A stretch of DNA of 35,816 nucleotides from assembly GCA_021151685.1 (NCBI GenBank), contig JAGKWS010000033.1, forward strand, positions 1 to 35,816, read 5' to 3'. Both the position numbers and the translations under genes were made by a program. The notes under the pieces were generated by a model. That model saw only the letters and a program-made list of their open reading frames with translations. It had not been told where the DNA came from and did no database searches. Source of the stretch: Chitinophagaceae bacterium. Its GTDB lineage: Bacteria; Bacteroidota; Bacteroidia; Chitinophagales; Chitinophagaceae. Shown piece by piece: positions 1-8,394 of this stretch (the stretch's first letter is position 1; every line of letters begins with the position of its first letter).

Positions 1-210
1 GCTTAGTTGTGCAGCATGCAACCTGCCACAAACTCTGCCACGGTCTTTGGAAAAGAATTCGTAGAGAGCCGCATCGCTCCATGTGGTAAAGTCTATTACT
101 GTCTTTTGGCAATGAGCACAGTGGCGGCCCTGCTGGTTTGGGGTCATCTGGCTCCAGTCCTGGTGGCAGGGTGTGGGTATGTGTAGTTGTATGGTTTGCT
201 GTTGCTGCAT
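1..210 (-). CDS. N-terminal part of a Bacteroidota Cys-motif protein (truncated by window edge)
   Basis: The reverse strand reads an uninterrupted 70-codon frame from ATG at 210 to the window edge, so only the N-terminus is visible. It contains IPTPCHQDW near residues 11-19, then HCAHC at 30-34, VIDFT at 38-42 and VCGR at 60-63. Cysteines are at 15, 31, 34 and 61. This spacing is a recurrent N-terminal module in Bacteroidota proteins, often placed before a membrane segment and carboxypeptidase-regulatory or TonB-related domains. What follows here is outside the window. There is no signal peptide, so the module probably sits on the cytoplasmic side, possibly binding metal through the four cysteines (inference). 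The next in-frame codons upstream of ATG reach a TAA without another ATG, which fixes the start. Confidence 0.75.
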   Translation of the reverse strand, partial: MQQQQTIQLHIPTPCHQDWSQMTPNQQGRHCAHCQKTVIDFTTWSDAALYEFFSKDRGRVCGRLHAAQLS

Positions 211-690
211 GGCGGGTATATACTGCTCTAAGATAGACGTAAAAAACAGTATTTATCTTGGGTAGAGGCCGGATTTTAACTGAAAGATGCTGTAAATATT
301 GACCTGAAGCGTTGTAGTAGCAGGAAAGAAGATGTAATACCAATAAAAAGGGAAGGGGGGAATACCCCAATATGGTCTCTATCGGCAATTCCGGTTTGCC
401 TCTATGGGAAGAACTGGAGAAACAGCGGCAATGATAGTATCTCCAGTTTTCAACTGGAGATAGCTGGAGATGTACGAGTGGGCCAATGTACTACAACCCA
501 TGCCTTAGACGCGCGCCAGTGGCCACTGTAGGCATATTTCAGCGACAACAATGTGAAGCCGTTCGCTGAACGGGCCCTACCGGCAGTTCTCGTTCGCCCC
601 TGCGGGAAGAACCGGAACAACGGACAGTTTTCATCACTATGACAGAGTTCTTGTTAAGGAAAAACATTAACTTCAACCCAATATCATACT
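211..690. other. Intergenic region with hairpins, no gene seen
   Basis: About 480 bases between two divergent genes. I see no credible coding frame. It holds a perfect 11-bp inverted repeat at 438-448/452-462 and two similar GGGAAGAAC-containing hairpins at 391-417 and 586-612. The short word CTGGAGA recurs three times between 414 and 469. No clear TAnnTTTG element was found for either flanking gene, although a weak TATCTTAG lies at 228-235 on the minus strand. Confidence 0.4.
438..462. repeat. Perfect 11-bp inverted repeat
   Basis: Arms TATCTCCAGTT (438-448) and AACTGGAGATA (452-462) are exact reverse complements with a 3-nt loop. There is no T tract, so it is not a convincing intrinsic terminator. 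It could be an operator or an RNA hairpin. Confidence 0.6.
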
Positions 691-1341
691 ATGAGCCAAG
701 ATATATGCCCAAACTGCAATTCACCAATAAAGAATAATGTATTCAGTACCAATAAGAAGCTTTTATCTACCGCAGTAGATGTCATTAATGCCGCGAACGG
801 GACCAAATCATCCGGATATTGTAATAAATGCGGCGATGAATTATTTCATACATCATTGTCGAAGTTGAGAAGCGACATACGCAAACTACGGCATCATCTG
901 GCAAACTCTGAGCAGTCTATGCCCATAGTGACCATTCATAACCCATTGGGTTGGGAATATGAGGTTCTTGGACTAGTGACAGCCCAATCTGTGACAGGTA
1001 CTGGTATATTCTCAGAGGTAAGCATGAGTGTATCAGATCTACTTGGAAAGGAATCGGAATCGATGAGCAGTAAAATGAAAGATGCTGAAAATATTTGTCT
1101 TGCCCGACTGCGGCATGAAGCTACCGTGATGGGTGGTAATGCCGTTGTAGGCCTGAGCCTTACTTATGCAGAAATGGGAAGCCTACGTGGTATGATAATG
1201 ATATGCTGTACCGGTACTGCGGTTATTGTGAAAAATGCAGCACATATTGGCTACTACAAACAAGCAACATCGGACAGTGAAACCGCTGCAAAAAAACTTG
1301 AGCAATTACTATTGATTTGTGAACCTCACGAATTGGATTAA
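691..1341 (+). CDS. Zinc-ribbon protein with YbjQ-like (heavy-metal-binding fold) domain
   Basis: 216 residues. The N-terminus carries a CPNC (Cys6, Cys9) and CNKC (Cys44, Cys47) pair, the pattern of a zinc ribbon. From about residue 85 onward the sequence follows the YbjQ/UPF0145 pattern: a VLGLVTAQSV-type strand, a middle helix with many Ser/Met residues, and the MGGNAVVGLSL motif near 144-154, where the family is usually most conserved. The YbjQ fold forms pentamers and is annotated as putative heavy-metal binding, but its biochemical role is not established. There is no signal peptide, so it is probably cytosolic. It stands alone with long spacers on both sides, so context gives no function. 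ATG at 691 is the first start after a stop-rich leader. Confidence 0.8.
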   Translation: MSQDICPNCNSPIKNNVFSTNKKLLSTAVDVINAANGTKSSGYCNKCGDELFHTSLSKLRSDIRKLRHHLANSEQSMPIVTIHNPLGWEYEVLGLVTAQSVTGTGIFSEVSMSVSDLLGKESESMSSKMKDAENICLARLRHEATVMGGNAVVGLSLTYAEMGSLRGMIMICCTGTAVIVKNAAHIGYYKQATSDSETAAKKLEQLLLICEPHELD

Positions 1342-1647
1342 TTGTTGTGCTCATATTGCTACTTTATTCAGTGGTATTACTAGGGATTCTAGTTTAGCGA
1401 TAATAGAAGCTAAAAAATAAGCAGAAATAACTTATACCTGATGTTTCCCATGTTTCAGTATCCCTCTTTGCAAAGTACCACCATAAAGGCAATAAGCCTA
1501 TTCATTTTGACGTTAGCAATGTTGCATAATCTGCCGATAAATACATGAGCGCACCCAAGATATAGGCTAAAGGCTACGTCTATTATAATAGCGCAGGCAT
1601 GCACATCCTGCTTTATGTGGCTTTTTTAATACCCAAACAGTACCCTC
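1342..1647. other. Intergenic region, nothing recognised
   Basis: About 306 AT-rich bases between the YbjQ-like gene and the T9SS protein gene. I see no coding frame, RNA gene, strong terminator or exact TAnnTTTG promoter. It contains only a weak AGGC/GCCT hairpin near 1491-1503. Confidence 0.4.
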
Positions 1648-3117
1648 ATGAGATTAGCAAAACTCCTTTTTCCCCGTGGGCTGATAGCCATCTTATTTCT
1701 ATTTTGTGGCACCAATGTGCGTGCATCTCACAATGTGGGTGGCGAAATGACCTATGCGTTCGTGCAAGACTCTGTAAGAAATGGCGTACAATATGAGGTA
1801 TATACAGTGACCCTGCTGCTGTACCAGGATTGTATTGTTGGCCATCCGGATGCAATAGTACAGGACAATCCGATATATCTTACAGTATATGAGAACGGAG
1901 GTTCCCTTCTCAGGTATGATACTGCTATATATTACGATGCCACGCCGGGCAGCGATGGAGCAATAGACCTATCTCAGCAAGAGATAGTGACAGATTGTGG
2001 CTCGGTGCCATTGCTCGGCAACAATTCATGTCTTCTCAGAAAAAAATTCACCAAGACGTACGTACTGCCTAAAAATAATGCCGGATATGTGGTGGTATAC
2101 CAGCGGTGTTGCCGCACCGGCAGTGTAGCAAACCTGATTGACGCGGGCAATAATGGCGTAACGTTTTTTTGTACAATACCCGGTGGCGGAACCCACAATA
2201 GCAGTGCGGTATTCAAAGAGTATCCTGCGCCGGTTATATGCTTGAACAACCGAGCGGAAATTGATTTGAGTGCTACTGATGCCGACGGAGACTCGACAAC
2301 TTATGAACTATCTAATGTATACAACGGAGCTTCTGAAGGTAGTATAAAGCCAAGTGTGGCCAGTGCCCCACCATACGATACCATGCTGTACGCAGCACCC
2401 TACTGGCACGCTATGCCAATGAATACTACAGAACCGCTGCAAATAGATAGCCGTACGGGCCTGATGACGGTGGTGCCCGGCCAAATAGGCAGATACCAGA
2501 TAGGCGTATGCTGCAAAGAATGGCGCAACGGTGTGCTCATCAATAAGGTATACAGGGAATTTCAGTGGACGGTAGTCAACTGTGCGAATACTACACAGAA
2601 TTATAGGCCCTATGCCGGGGTAAGCCGTACCGTATTGGTGGGCGATACGGTACACTTTCATGCAAAGGGGGCGATACTGTATTCGTGGAGCCCCGCCACT
2701 TTTTTGAGTGATGCCAATTCTGCGGATGCGATTGGCACATTTACAGAAGCAGGTGACTATACTTATGTGTTGTATGGCGAAACACAGAGAAACTGTAAGG
2801 GCTATGACACCATTACCATATACGTGCGCGAACATACCAGCTATACCGCCCCCAATGCGTTTACCCCCAATGGCGATGGCCTTAACGACAAACTAATACC
2901 TATACCAGTGGGTAAAAGCAAACTAAGAGCATTCAGCGTATATAACAGGTGGGGAAATAAAGTGTACTACAATGGCGCACCAAATGCAGGAGATGGCTGG
3001 GATGGTGTCTATAATGGCAAGGAGCAGACAACCGGCGTGTACTTATGGATGATAGAATACACGGATAACAGCAATATAGACAGACATGCTACCGGTAACA
3101 CAATTTTGATAAGATAG
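1648..3117 (+). CDS. Secreted protein with C-terminal T9SS type B sorting domain (CHU_C / gliding-motility C-terminal domain)
   Basis: 489 residues. Residues 1-27 form a signal peptide with Arg/Lys, a hydrophobic core (LIAILFLFCG) and cleavage near VRA-SHN. The mature N-terminus starts SHNVGGEMTY, an opening typical of large Bacteroidota surface proteins. The middle contains paired cysteines and a NGASEG-type beta-rich region. Around 320-395 there is a PKD/Ig-like module (YSWSPATFLSD, then DTITIYV). The last about 90 residues contain NAFTPNGDGLND, YNRWG, WDGVYNG and TGVYLWMIEY, the hallmarks of the type B sorting domain that directs export through the type IX system and surface attachment. 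It is a likely surface or adhesion protein; the ligand is unknown. It stands alone and converges on the serine hydrolase gene. Confidence 0.9.
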   Translation: MRLAKLLFPRGLIAILFLFCGTNVRASHNVGGEMTYAFVQDSVRNGVQYEVYTVTLLLYQDCIVGHPDAIVQDNPIYLTVYENGGSLLRYDTAIYYDATPGSDGAIDLSQQEIVTDCGSVPLLGNNSCLLRKKFTKTYVLPKNNAGYVVVYQRCCRTGSVANLIDAGNNGVTFFCTIPGGGTHNSSAVFKEYPAPVICLNNRAEIDLSATDADGDSTTYELSNVYNGASEGSIKPSVASAPPYDTMLYAAPYWHAMPMNTTEPLQIDSRTGLMTVVPGQIGRYQIGVCCKEWRNGVLINKVYREFQWTVVNCANTTQNYRPYAGVSRTVLVGDTVHFHAKGAILYSWSPATFLSDANSADAIGTFTEAGDYTYVLYGETQRNCKGYDTITIYVREHTSYTAPNAFTPNGDGLNDKLIPIPVGKSKLRAFSVYNRWGNKVYYNGAPNAGDGWDGVYNGKEQTTGVYLWMIEYTDNSNIDRHATGNTILIR

Positions 3118-3123
3118 GCAGAA

Positions 3124-3152
3124 TATGCGGCGGTGCCGGGCTGGGCCGCATA
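3124..3152. terminator. Hairpin between convergent genes (possible bidirectional terminator)
   Basis: TATGCGGC at 3124-3131 and GCCGCATA at 3145-3152 are perfect complements with a 13-nt GC-rich loop. It lies between the stop of the T9SS protein and the stop of the convergent serine hydrolase. No T tract follows on either strand, so this is a weak call. Confidence 0.4.
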
Positions 3153-3183
3153 GATGTTGCAAGGCGATAGTTGCCAACAGCCC

Positions 3184-4266
3184 TTAGCTACCGTAATGCT
3201 CTTTCAGTTTCCTCATCAATAGTCTTACGCCTTGCTGCGTGTTGTCGTTGAAACTGTTTGTAAAAATTGCATATGCCCTACCCTTTTGCCTGTCGATGTG
3301 CACAATGGTAAAGTAGGTAAAGGCACCGGTACCGGAGTGTACAGAAAGTTCATTGCCGTTTTCATATATATTGAACCACCCCAATGAGTAGTTTTCCACC
3401 CCTGTATGCATGAAGCGGTAAGTGGTTGATTTCAGGTAGTTGTTCTTGCCTGCAAGCCCCGACAGGTTTAGCTGGAGAAACTTTACATAATCGGTCAGCT
3501 TGATGTTTATATCGCCAGCCGGCTCCGTATAGTCTAAATGATAATCGAAGGTAGAAGGAATGGGCTTGAGCACTCCGTTCTCTGTACTATGCCCCCAAGT
3601 ATCCTGATTCTTTTGGTTTTCGGGCCATGACAATTTCACATTCAATTTCAAGTCTTTATTGAAAACTTTTTCAATTAGCTGCTCCCAAGTTTTTCCTGTT
3701 ACCTTCTCCAGCATTAATGTTGCAAGGGTGTATCCTGCGTTCGAATAAACGAACGAATTGGTTCCATCGGGCTTTACAGGTACCAACGTCAATACAAATT
3801 GTCCGAATTGTTTTCTCTTTTCCTGATGAGTCCCTTTATAGTTTGGTATAAGAGGGTCGCCCTCGCCCTGAAATGGATGTATTCCTGCTCTGTGTGACAG
3901 CAAATCTTGCAACGTGATGTTGGCATAATATGGCTTGCTCTTTTCCTTCCACTCAGGATAAACATCAAAGAATTTTGTTGTCCATTTCAGCTTCCCTTTT
4001 TCCACATATTTGGCTATAACAAAGGCTGTCATTGCCTTGGTATTAGACCCAATATGGAACCGATCGCCCAGAGAGGCAGTGTCTGGCAGGGCTATAGAGT
4101 GTTTGCCAGTTGCAGCAGCTTCAATGATTGATTGGGCATCTACAACCGCATAACAGATCTCCGGAATACTGAATGCTGTTCGAATTGAATCGGCAAACTG
4201 TACAGTCTTTTGCCCAAAGCCAGCCGTTGTAATGCATAGAAGTAGTATGGTAATTATTTCTTTCAC
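3184..4266 (-). CDS. Serine hydrolase, class C beta-lactamase / DD-peptidase fold, exported
   Basis: With a GTG start at 4266 the product is 360 residues and begins MKEIITILLLCITTAGFGQ, a clear signal peptide. The frame stays open a further 107 codons upstream, but that extension has no secretory or domain character and would bury the signal peptide. Motifs of the penicillin-binding/beta-lactamase class C family are present: SNTK at 74-77 (nucleophile Ser74, Lys77), YSN at 174-176, and HSG near the C-terminus replacing KTG, as is common in this family. LLSHRAGI at 122-129 is another family signature. Such proteins act in the periplasm as esterases, DD-peptidases or amide hydrolases; the substrate cannot be deduced. 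A weak TATTTTCG element lies at 4384-4391 on this strand. Confidence 0.88.
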   Translation of the reverse strand: MKEIITILLLCITTAGFGQKTVQFADSIRTAFSIPEICYAVVDAQSIIEAAATGKHSIALPDTASLGDRFHIGSNTKAMTAFVIAKYVEKGKLKWTTKFFDVYPEWKEKSKPYYANITLQDLLSHRAGIHPFQGEGDPLIPNYKGTHQEKRKQFGQFVLTLVPVKPDGTNSFVYSNAGYTLATLMLEKVTGKTWEQLIEKVFNKDLKLNVKLSWPENQKNQDTWGHSTENGVLKPIPSTFDYHLDYTEPAGDINIKLTDYVKFLQLNLSGLAGKNNYLKSTTYRFMHTGVENYSLGWFNIYENGNELSVHSGTGAFTYFTIVHIDRQKGRAYAIFTNSFNDNTQQGVRLLMRKLKEHYGS

Positions 4267-4507
4267 TTTCTTAGTTTTTAATGCTACAAGATTGAAACTC
4301 CAATCGAGACCTCTCTCTTTAGCATTCGTATTTGTTTGGTGCCTGGAGTGTTTTGGGCCGACACACTGCATAAACGTGTTTTGCGAAAATACTATGCAGT
4401 CTCGTTTTGAATTCAGAAATGATGCGGGAAACAGAAGCATACAGGCACTTTGCCGTAGTGTAACCCGAAATAGGAAGTGCCAACAAAAGCGAAAAATGGA
4501 CCAGGTG

Positions 4508-4547
4508 CAAAAAAACAAAACGGGAGGACATTTCTGCCACTCCCGTT
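4508..4547 (-). terminator. Intrinsic terminator of tRNA-Gln
   Basis: On the minus strand, AACGGGAG and CTCCCGTT (4547-4540 and 4526-4519) pair perfectly and are followed by a T-rich run (4518-4508). It lies just downstream of the tRNA. Confidence 0.75.
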
Positions 4548-4558
4548 GATCACTTTTG

Positions 4559-4629
4559 TAGTTCCATCTGGATTCGAACCAGAACAAACAGAACCAAAAT
4601 CTGTTGTGCTACCGTTACACCATGGAACT
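4559..4629 (-). tRNA. tRNA-Gln (anticodon UUG)
   Basis: 71 nt. The minus strand folds as a complete cloverleaf. The acceptor is AGTTCCA with TGGAACT plus discriminator A. The D stem is GTGT/GCAC, the anticodon stem is ACAGA/TCTGT around loop TTTTGGT (anticodon TTG), and the T stem is TCTGG/CCAGA around TTCGAAT. The 3' CCA is not encoded. It is flanked by its own promoter (4653-4684) and terminator (4508-4547), so it is a monocistronic tRNA unit. Confidence 0.97.
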
Positions 4630-4652
4630 ATTTAGTGTTCGGTTTAGGGGTG

Positions 4653-4684
4653 CAAATGTATAGTGCGTTTCTGAAACTTCCAAA
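4653..4684 (-). promoter_or_regulatory. Promoter of tRNA-Gln
   Basis: On the minus strand TTTG (4684-4681), a 20-nt spacer and TACATTTG (4660-4653) match the Bacteroidota -33/-7 pattern. The -7 element ends 23 nt before the mature tRNA 5' end, leaving a short leader for RNase P. Confidence 0.75.
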
Positions 4685-4692
4685 TCTTTTTT

Positions 4693-6960
4693 TTATTCTT
4701 CTTCCTGCGTGTGTGGCACAGACTCTATGGTCTCCTCGGTTGGCTGTTTTAGAGAACCATCATAGAAGCCAGGTTCTGCTTCGCAATCGTCGAAACCTTT
4801 GGGTTGTTCGAAGGTCTTTTTGGGGTCTATACCAGTGGCGGCATCGGCATATACGCGCTTCATATAGAAGGCCCATATAGGCAATGCGGCGGCGGCACCC
4901 TGCCCCAGTTTCTCGCTGCGGAAACGGAATACGCGGTCGTCGCAACCCACCCACACACCAGTAAGCAGTTGTGGTGTGTAGCCCATAAACCATGCATCGG
5001 CCTGATTGTTGGTAGTACCTGTTTTACCGGCCACATCGTTGTGTATACCATACCTGTAGCGCAGGCGACCACCGGTACCGGCATTTACCACGCCTCGCAT
5101 CATCTTCACCATTTTGAAGGCGGTGTTGGGGTTGATGAGTTCTTTTTGACGGGCGGTGAAACTTTTGACCAGCATGCCGTTTTTGTCTTCAATTTTGGTG
5201 ATGAACAGTGGCTCGGTATGCATACCCCCATTGGGGAACATGCTGTAGGCCCCCAGCATCTCGTACAGCGATATATCGGCCGCGCCAAGGGCTATGGCAG
5301 GCACGGGGTCTAAACGGCTGGAAATGCCGCATTTCTGTGCGAAATCGACAAAGGGTACAATACCTACCTGTTTCAGGATGTAGAGCGCAGCATTGTTGAC
5401 CGACTGTGCGAGTGCGGTTTTGAGCGGTATATCGCCCTGATCGGAGCCACCGGCATCGTAGGGATGGTCGAGAAAGTCGGGGAACTCTTGCGGGGCGGTA
5501 GATACAATGCCACAGGGCGAAAAACCATTGTCGATAGCGAATGAATATAACAAGGGCTTGATGGTAGAACCCACCTGACGCTTGGTGTTGATATTGACGT
5601 GGTCGTACATGAAGAACTTATGATCTATACCACCAACCCAAGCACGAACCTCGCCGGTGAAGGGGTCCATTGACATAAGACCTGCCTGCAAGAACAGTTT
5701 CATGTACTTTACCGAGTCGAACGGACTCATAACAGTGTCTTTGTAGCGTTTTTCGTTCCATGCAAAAACCCGCATTTTAATGGGCTTTTGCATTTCTTTC
5801 AAGGCATCTTCTTCGGTTTTGTCCTGATTGATGAGGAATTGATACCTGTCGGACGATTTAACGGCCGTCATCAGTATGGTGTTGGTAGCCCCCTTGCGCT
5901 TCCATACAGCACCATCTACATAGCCGGGCTGCGCCAGAAACTGTTGTTGCAGGTTGGTAAGGTGTTCCTGCACCGCTTCTTCGGCATAGCGTTGCATACG
6001 CATGTCTATGGTGGTGTATATCTTCAGACCATCTTTATAAATGTCGTATGGGGTACCGTCGCTTTTTTTGAGGTCTTTGCAGGCATCTTTTACATACTGC
6101 TCCAGCACCTGACGGAAGTAGGGTGCCAGGCCATCGTGATAGTCTATCTTGTGATAGTCGAGCGGGGTTTCACCTGCTTTCAGCTTTTCGCATTCAGCAC
6201 TGGTAATGTAGTCGTACTTGGCCATCTGGTTCAGTACATCGTTGCGGCGGGCGCGGGCTTTTTTGGGGCGTGTGCGGGGGTTGTAAATAGTATTGCCCTT
6301 CAGCATGCCTATCAGCACGGCTGCTTCATCGACAGTTACCTTGTCGGGCGTTTTGTTGAAGAAGGTAAGCGAGGCATTTTTGATACCATACAAGTTGTCG
6401 GAATAAGGCACGGTATTGAGGTATAGGGTAATAATCTCGCGCTTGGTGAGGTTACGTTCCAGCTTTACGGCCAGTACCCACTCCTTCAGCTTCATGAAGG
6501 GCAGGGTGAGCATACTTTTTTTCTCGCGCGGGAAGAGATTTTTGGCCAACTGCTGTGTGATGGTAGACGAACCACGTTTTTTGTTCATCAGCACATAGAA
6601 CGGTATGGCAATGGTGGCCACAGGGTCTATACCGGCATGGTCGTAGAAGCGGACATCCTCGGTAGCCAGCAGGGCATTGATGATGTTGGGCGAAATTTCG
6701 CTGAATTTGCTGTTGGAGCGATCTAACACAAAATAGCGGCCCAGTACGGTACCATCGGAGGCCAGCACCTCGGATGATATGGCATTCTGAGGGTTCTCGA
6801 GCTCGGCCAGAGAGGGCATATAGCCTACCATACCATTTTCTATGCCAATGACCAGAAAAACGAATGTGGCCAGCAAGGCTATAAATGTGACCCACAGACG
6901 GCGTATGCGGCGGCGGGTACGTTGCTGTTTGTCGGTAGTATTGGGTGCTTGTGTCTTCAA
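4693..6960 (-). CDS. mrcA: Bifunctional penicillin-binding protein 1A (glycosyltransferase + transpeptidase)
   Basis: 755 residues. A basic cytoplasmic tail (RTRRRIRR) precedes one membrane helix at about 24-42. The glycosyltransferase family 51 domain follows, with the catalytic-Glu motif ATEDVRFYDHAG (Glu101), GSSTITQQLAKNL at 130-142 and LNTVPY at 181-186. The transpeptidase domain has STIK at 465-468 (nucleophile Ser465), SVN at 520-522 and KTGTT at 646-650. It polymerises lipid II and cross-links peptidoglycan on the outer face of the inner membrane. The start appears to be TTG at 6958-6960: no in-frame ATG lies between the upstream stop and residue 44, and starting at Met44 would delete the membrane anchor. 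A weak TATTTTCG element sits at 6986-6993. The acidic C-terminal tail (TQEEE) is usual for Bacteroidota homologues. Confidence 0.95.
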   Translation of the reverse strand: MKTQAPNTTDKQQRTRRRIRRLWVTFIALLATFVFLVIGIENGMVGYMPSLAELENPQNAISSEVLASDGTVLGRYFVLDRSNSKFSEISPNIINALLATEDVRFYDHAGIDPVATIAIPFYVLMNKKRGSSTITQQLAKNLFPREKKSMLTLPFMKLKEWVLAVKLERNLTKREIITLYLNTVPYSDNLYGIKNASLTFFNKTPDKVTVDEAAVLIGMLKGNTIYNPRTRPKKARARRNDVLNQMAKYDYITSAECEKLKAGETPLDYHKIDYHDGLAPYFRQVLEQYVKDACKDLKKSDGTPYDIYKDGLKIYTTIDMRMQRYAEEAVQEHLTNLQQQFLAQPGYVDGAVWKRKGATNTILMTAVKSSDRYQFLINQDKTEEDALKEMQKPIKMRVFAWNEKRYKDTVMSPFDSVKYMKLFLQAGLMSMDPFTGEVRAWVGGIDHKFFMYDHVNINTKRQVGSTIKPLLYSFAIDNGFSPCGIVSTAPQEFPDFLDHPYDAGGSDQGDIPLKTALAQSVNNAALYILKQVGIVPFVDFAQKCGISSRLDPVPAIALGAADISLYEMLGAYSMFPNGGMHTEPLFITKIEDKNGMLVKSFTARQKELINPNTAFKMVKMMRGVVNAGTGGRLRYRYGIHNDVAGKTGTTNNQADAWFMGYTPQLLTGVWVGCDDRVFRFRSEKLGQGAAAALPIWAFYMKRVYADAATGIDPKKTFEQPKGFDDCEAEPGFYDGSLKQPTEETIESVPHTQEEE

Positions 6961-7049
6961 TGTAGCTTGCTGTATAACTGAAGTGCGAAAATACGCATGA
7001 AGGTAACAATAAGCCTACCTTTTTTACCTACCCAATATGTTAAGAATCG

Positions 7050-8315
7050 TTATTCGGCGGCAACGGCTGCCGCTTTTAGCGGGGAGCGTTGTTTCCATTT
7101 ATTATCCTCGGTAGCGGCCAAATAGCGTAGTACCCAATTAACAGCCACGTCTGGTACGTACCGCACACGCACCGTGTAGCCGGTATCGGCGGGTTTTGCC
7201 CCAAGACTGGCCTTGGCATCGAACGATGTGCGCCCGAGTTTCAGCAAGGGTAACCCGAGTTCTATGGCCCTACCCAACCCATGAAACAACATATGAAAGT
7301 ATAATGGGTAGCGGGTATTGACCTCGCTGCTGAAACCTACATACCACACCTCGTATGCGGTGGCACTGATGATGCCACTGCAAAAGCCAATCAACTCGCC
7401 TTGCAGAAAGTAACCGTACACCTCGAAGTCGGTACCACATATATCTTTCATAGCAGTGAGCAGCGACGCACCACAACGAGACAGGGTGAACGATTGCTTT
7501 TCTACCACCTCGAGAAAAAGTTGCTCCATGCGGGGTTCGTATTGCTTCATTTCCGCAACCGAGAGCGAGCGAACCTCGATATCGCTCATACTGTTCATTA
7601 TCTTGTTGAACCGCGCTTTGTACTTGCGGCTAAGGCTATTGGCGTAGTCGTTCAGGGTTTTCCATGCAGGGTCTACTTTCATCTCCATCACGGTGTCTAT
7701 CCATGGTGCTGTATACCCCATGGCAGCCAGCATCTTTCTATCGGCATTACCGGCATCTGGAAAGCCCGGTAAAATAGTGGTGACTATGTTGCCGGAGTCT
7801 GCCAGACGATTGGCTACACTTACCAGGGCATCCAATGCCTCGGAGGGCGATACCATGGTAGCATCGTAACACATGGCCGGTGCATCTATGCGCAGGGCAT
7901 TGCCTGCTACCAGCACGCGTGCCCGGCGCACATCGAGCAGCAAGCCCACAGTAGTGCTGGCAAGGCTGGTTTTGGTCTTTTGCGTGAAGCTGGCCGATGA
8001 TACCGGGAAAAGTTGAAAATAGAGGAACATGGCGGGGCGGTCGTTGCGGCTGACGATAACATAGCGGAACTCGGCATCGGTCATGGCTTTTTCCACCGCC
8101 ATCAGATGGGGTACACACAATTCGCGTGGGACATGGGTATTGATACGAGCAATGGCACCACTGGCCTCGGCTATAGTGTTGTATATAATTACACCCGCAT
8201 CGCGCTGTGCGCCCTTGCAACGGCCAAAGATGTTTTTCAGAAATGCTGTCACCACACATTGCTCGCCCGTCACTTGTTCCACCAGGGGAACGCTGAGATT
8301 TCTGTACGTATTCAT
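7050..8315 (-). CDS. GNAT-fold acyltransferase, FemAB/BioF2-like
   Basis: 421 residues with no signal peptide or membrane helix. The C-terminal half has the pattern of a FemAB-like/BioF2-like acetyltransferase domain: a helix-strand core with SLSRKYKARFNKIMNSM around 227-243, then YGYFLQGELIGFCSGI and YEVWYVGFSSEVN, followed by YPLYFHMLFHGLGRAIELGLPLLKLGR. This matches the substrate-side loop and last helix of GNAT proteins annotated as peptidoglycan biosynthesis/recognition or uncharacterised acyltransferases. The N-terminal half may be a second, degenerate GNAT fold. It lies next to the penicillin-binding protein gene on the same strand, separated by 89 bp, so an envelope role is possible but unproven. 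ATG at 8315 lies six bases after a perfect TACATTTG element. Confidence 0.6.
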   Translation of the reverse strand: MNTYRNLSVPLVEQVTGEQCVVTAFLKNIFGRCKGAQRDAGVIIYNTIAEASGAIARINTHVPRELCVPHLMAVEKAMTDAEFRYVIVSRNDRPAMFLYFQLFPVSSASFTQKTKTSLASTTVGLLLDVRRARVLVAGNALRIDAPAMCYDATMVSPSEALDALVSVANRLADSGNIVTTILPGFPDAGNADRKMLAAMGYTAPWIDTVMEMKVDPAWKTLNDYANSLSRKYKARFNKIMNSMSDIEVRSLSVAEMKQYEPRMEQLFLEVVEKQSFTLSRCGASLLTAMKDICGTDFEVYGYFLQGELIGFCSGIISATAYEVWYVGFSSEVNTRYPLYFHMLFHGLGRAIELGLPLLKLGRTSFDAKASLGAKPADTGYTVRVRYVPDVAVNWVLRYLAATEDNKWKQRSPLKAAAVAAE

Positions 8316-8321
8316 CTATGC

Positions 8322-8329
8322 CAAATGTA
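8322..8329 (-). promoter_or_regulatory. -7 element of the GNAT-fold gene (near-leaderless)
   Basis: Minus strand TACATTTG, an exact match to TAnnTTTG. It ends only six bases upstream of the ATG (8315), so the transcript should begin at or within a few bases of the start codon. Confidence 0.6.
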
Positions 8330-8394
8330 GTGTAAACGGCTGTTGTATAGCATTATAGCGGTATAAAATGTATTGAATAGCAAGGCGAGTAGCG

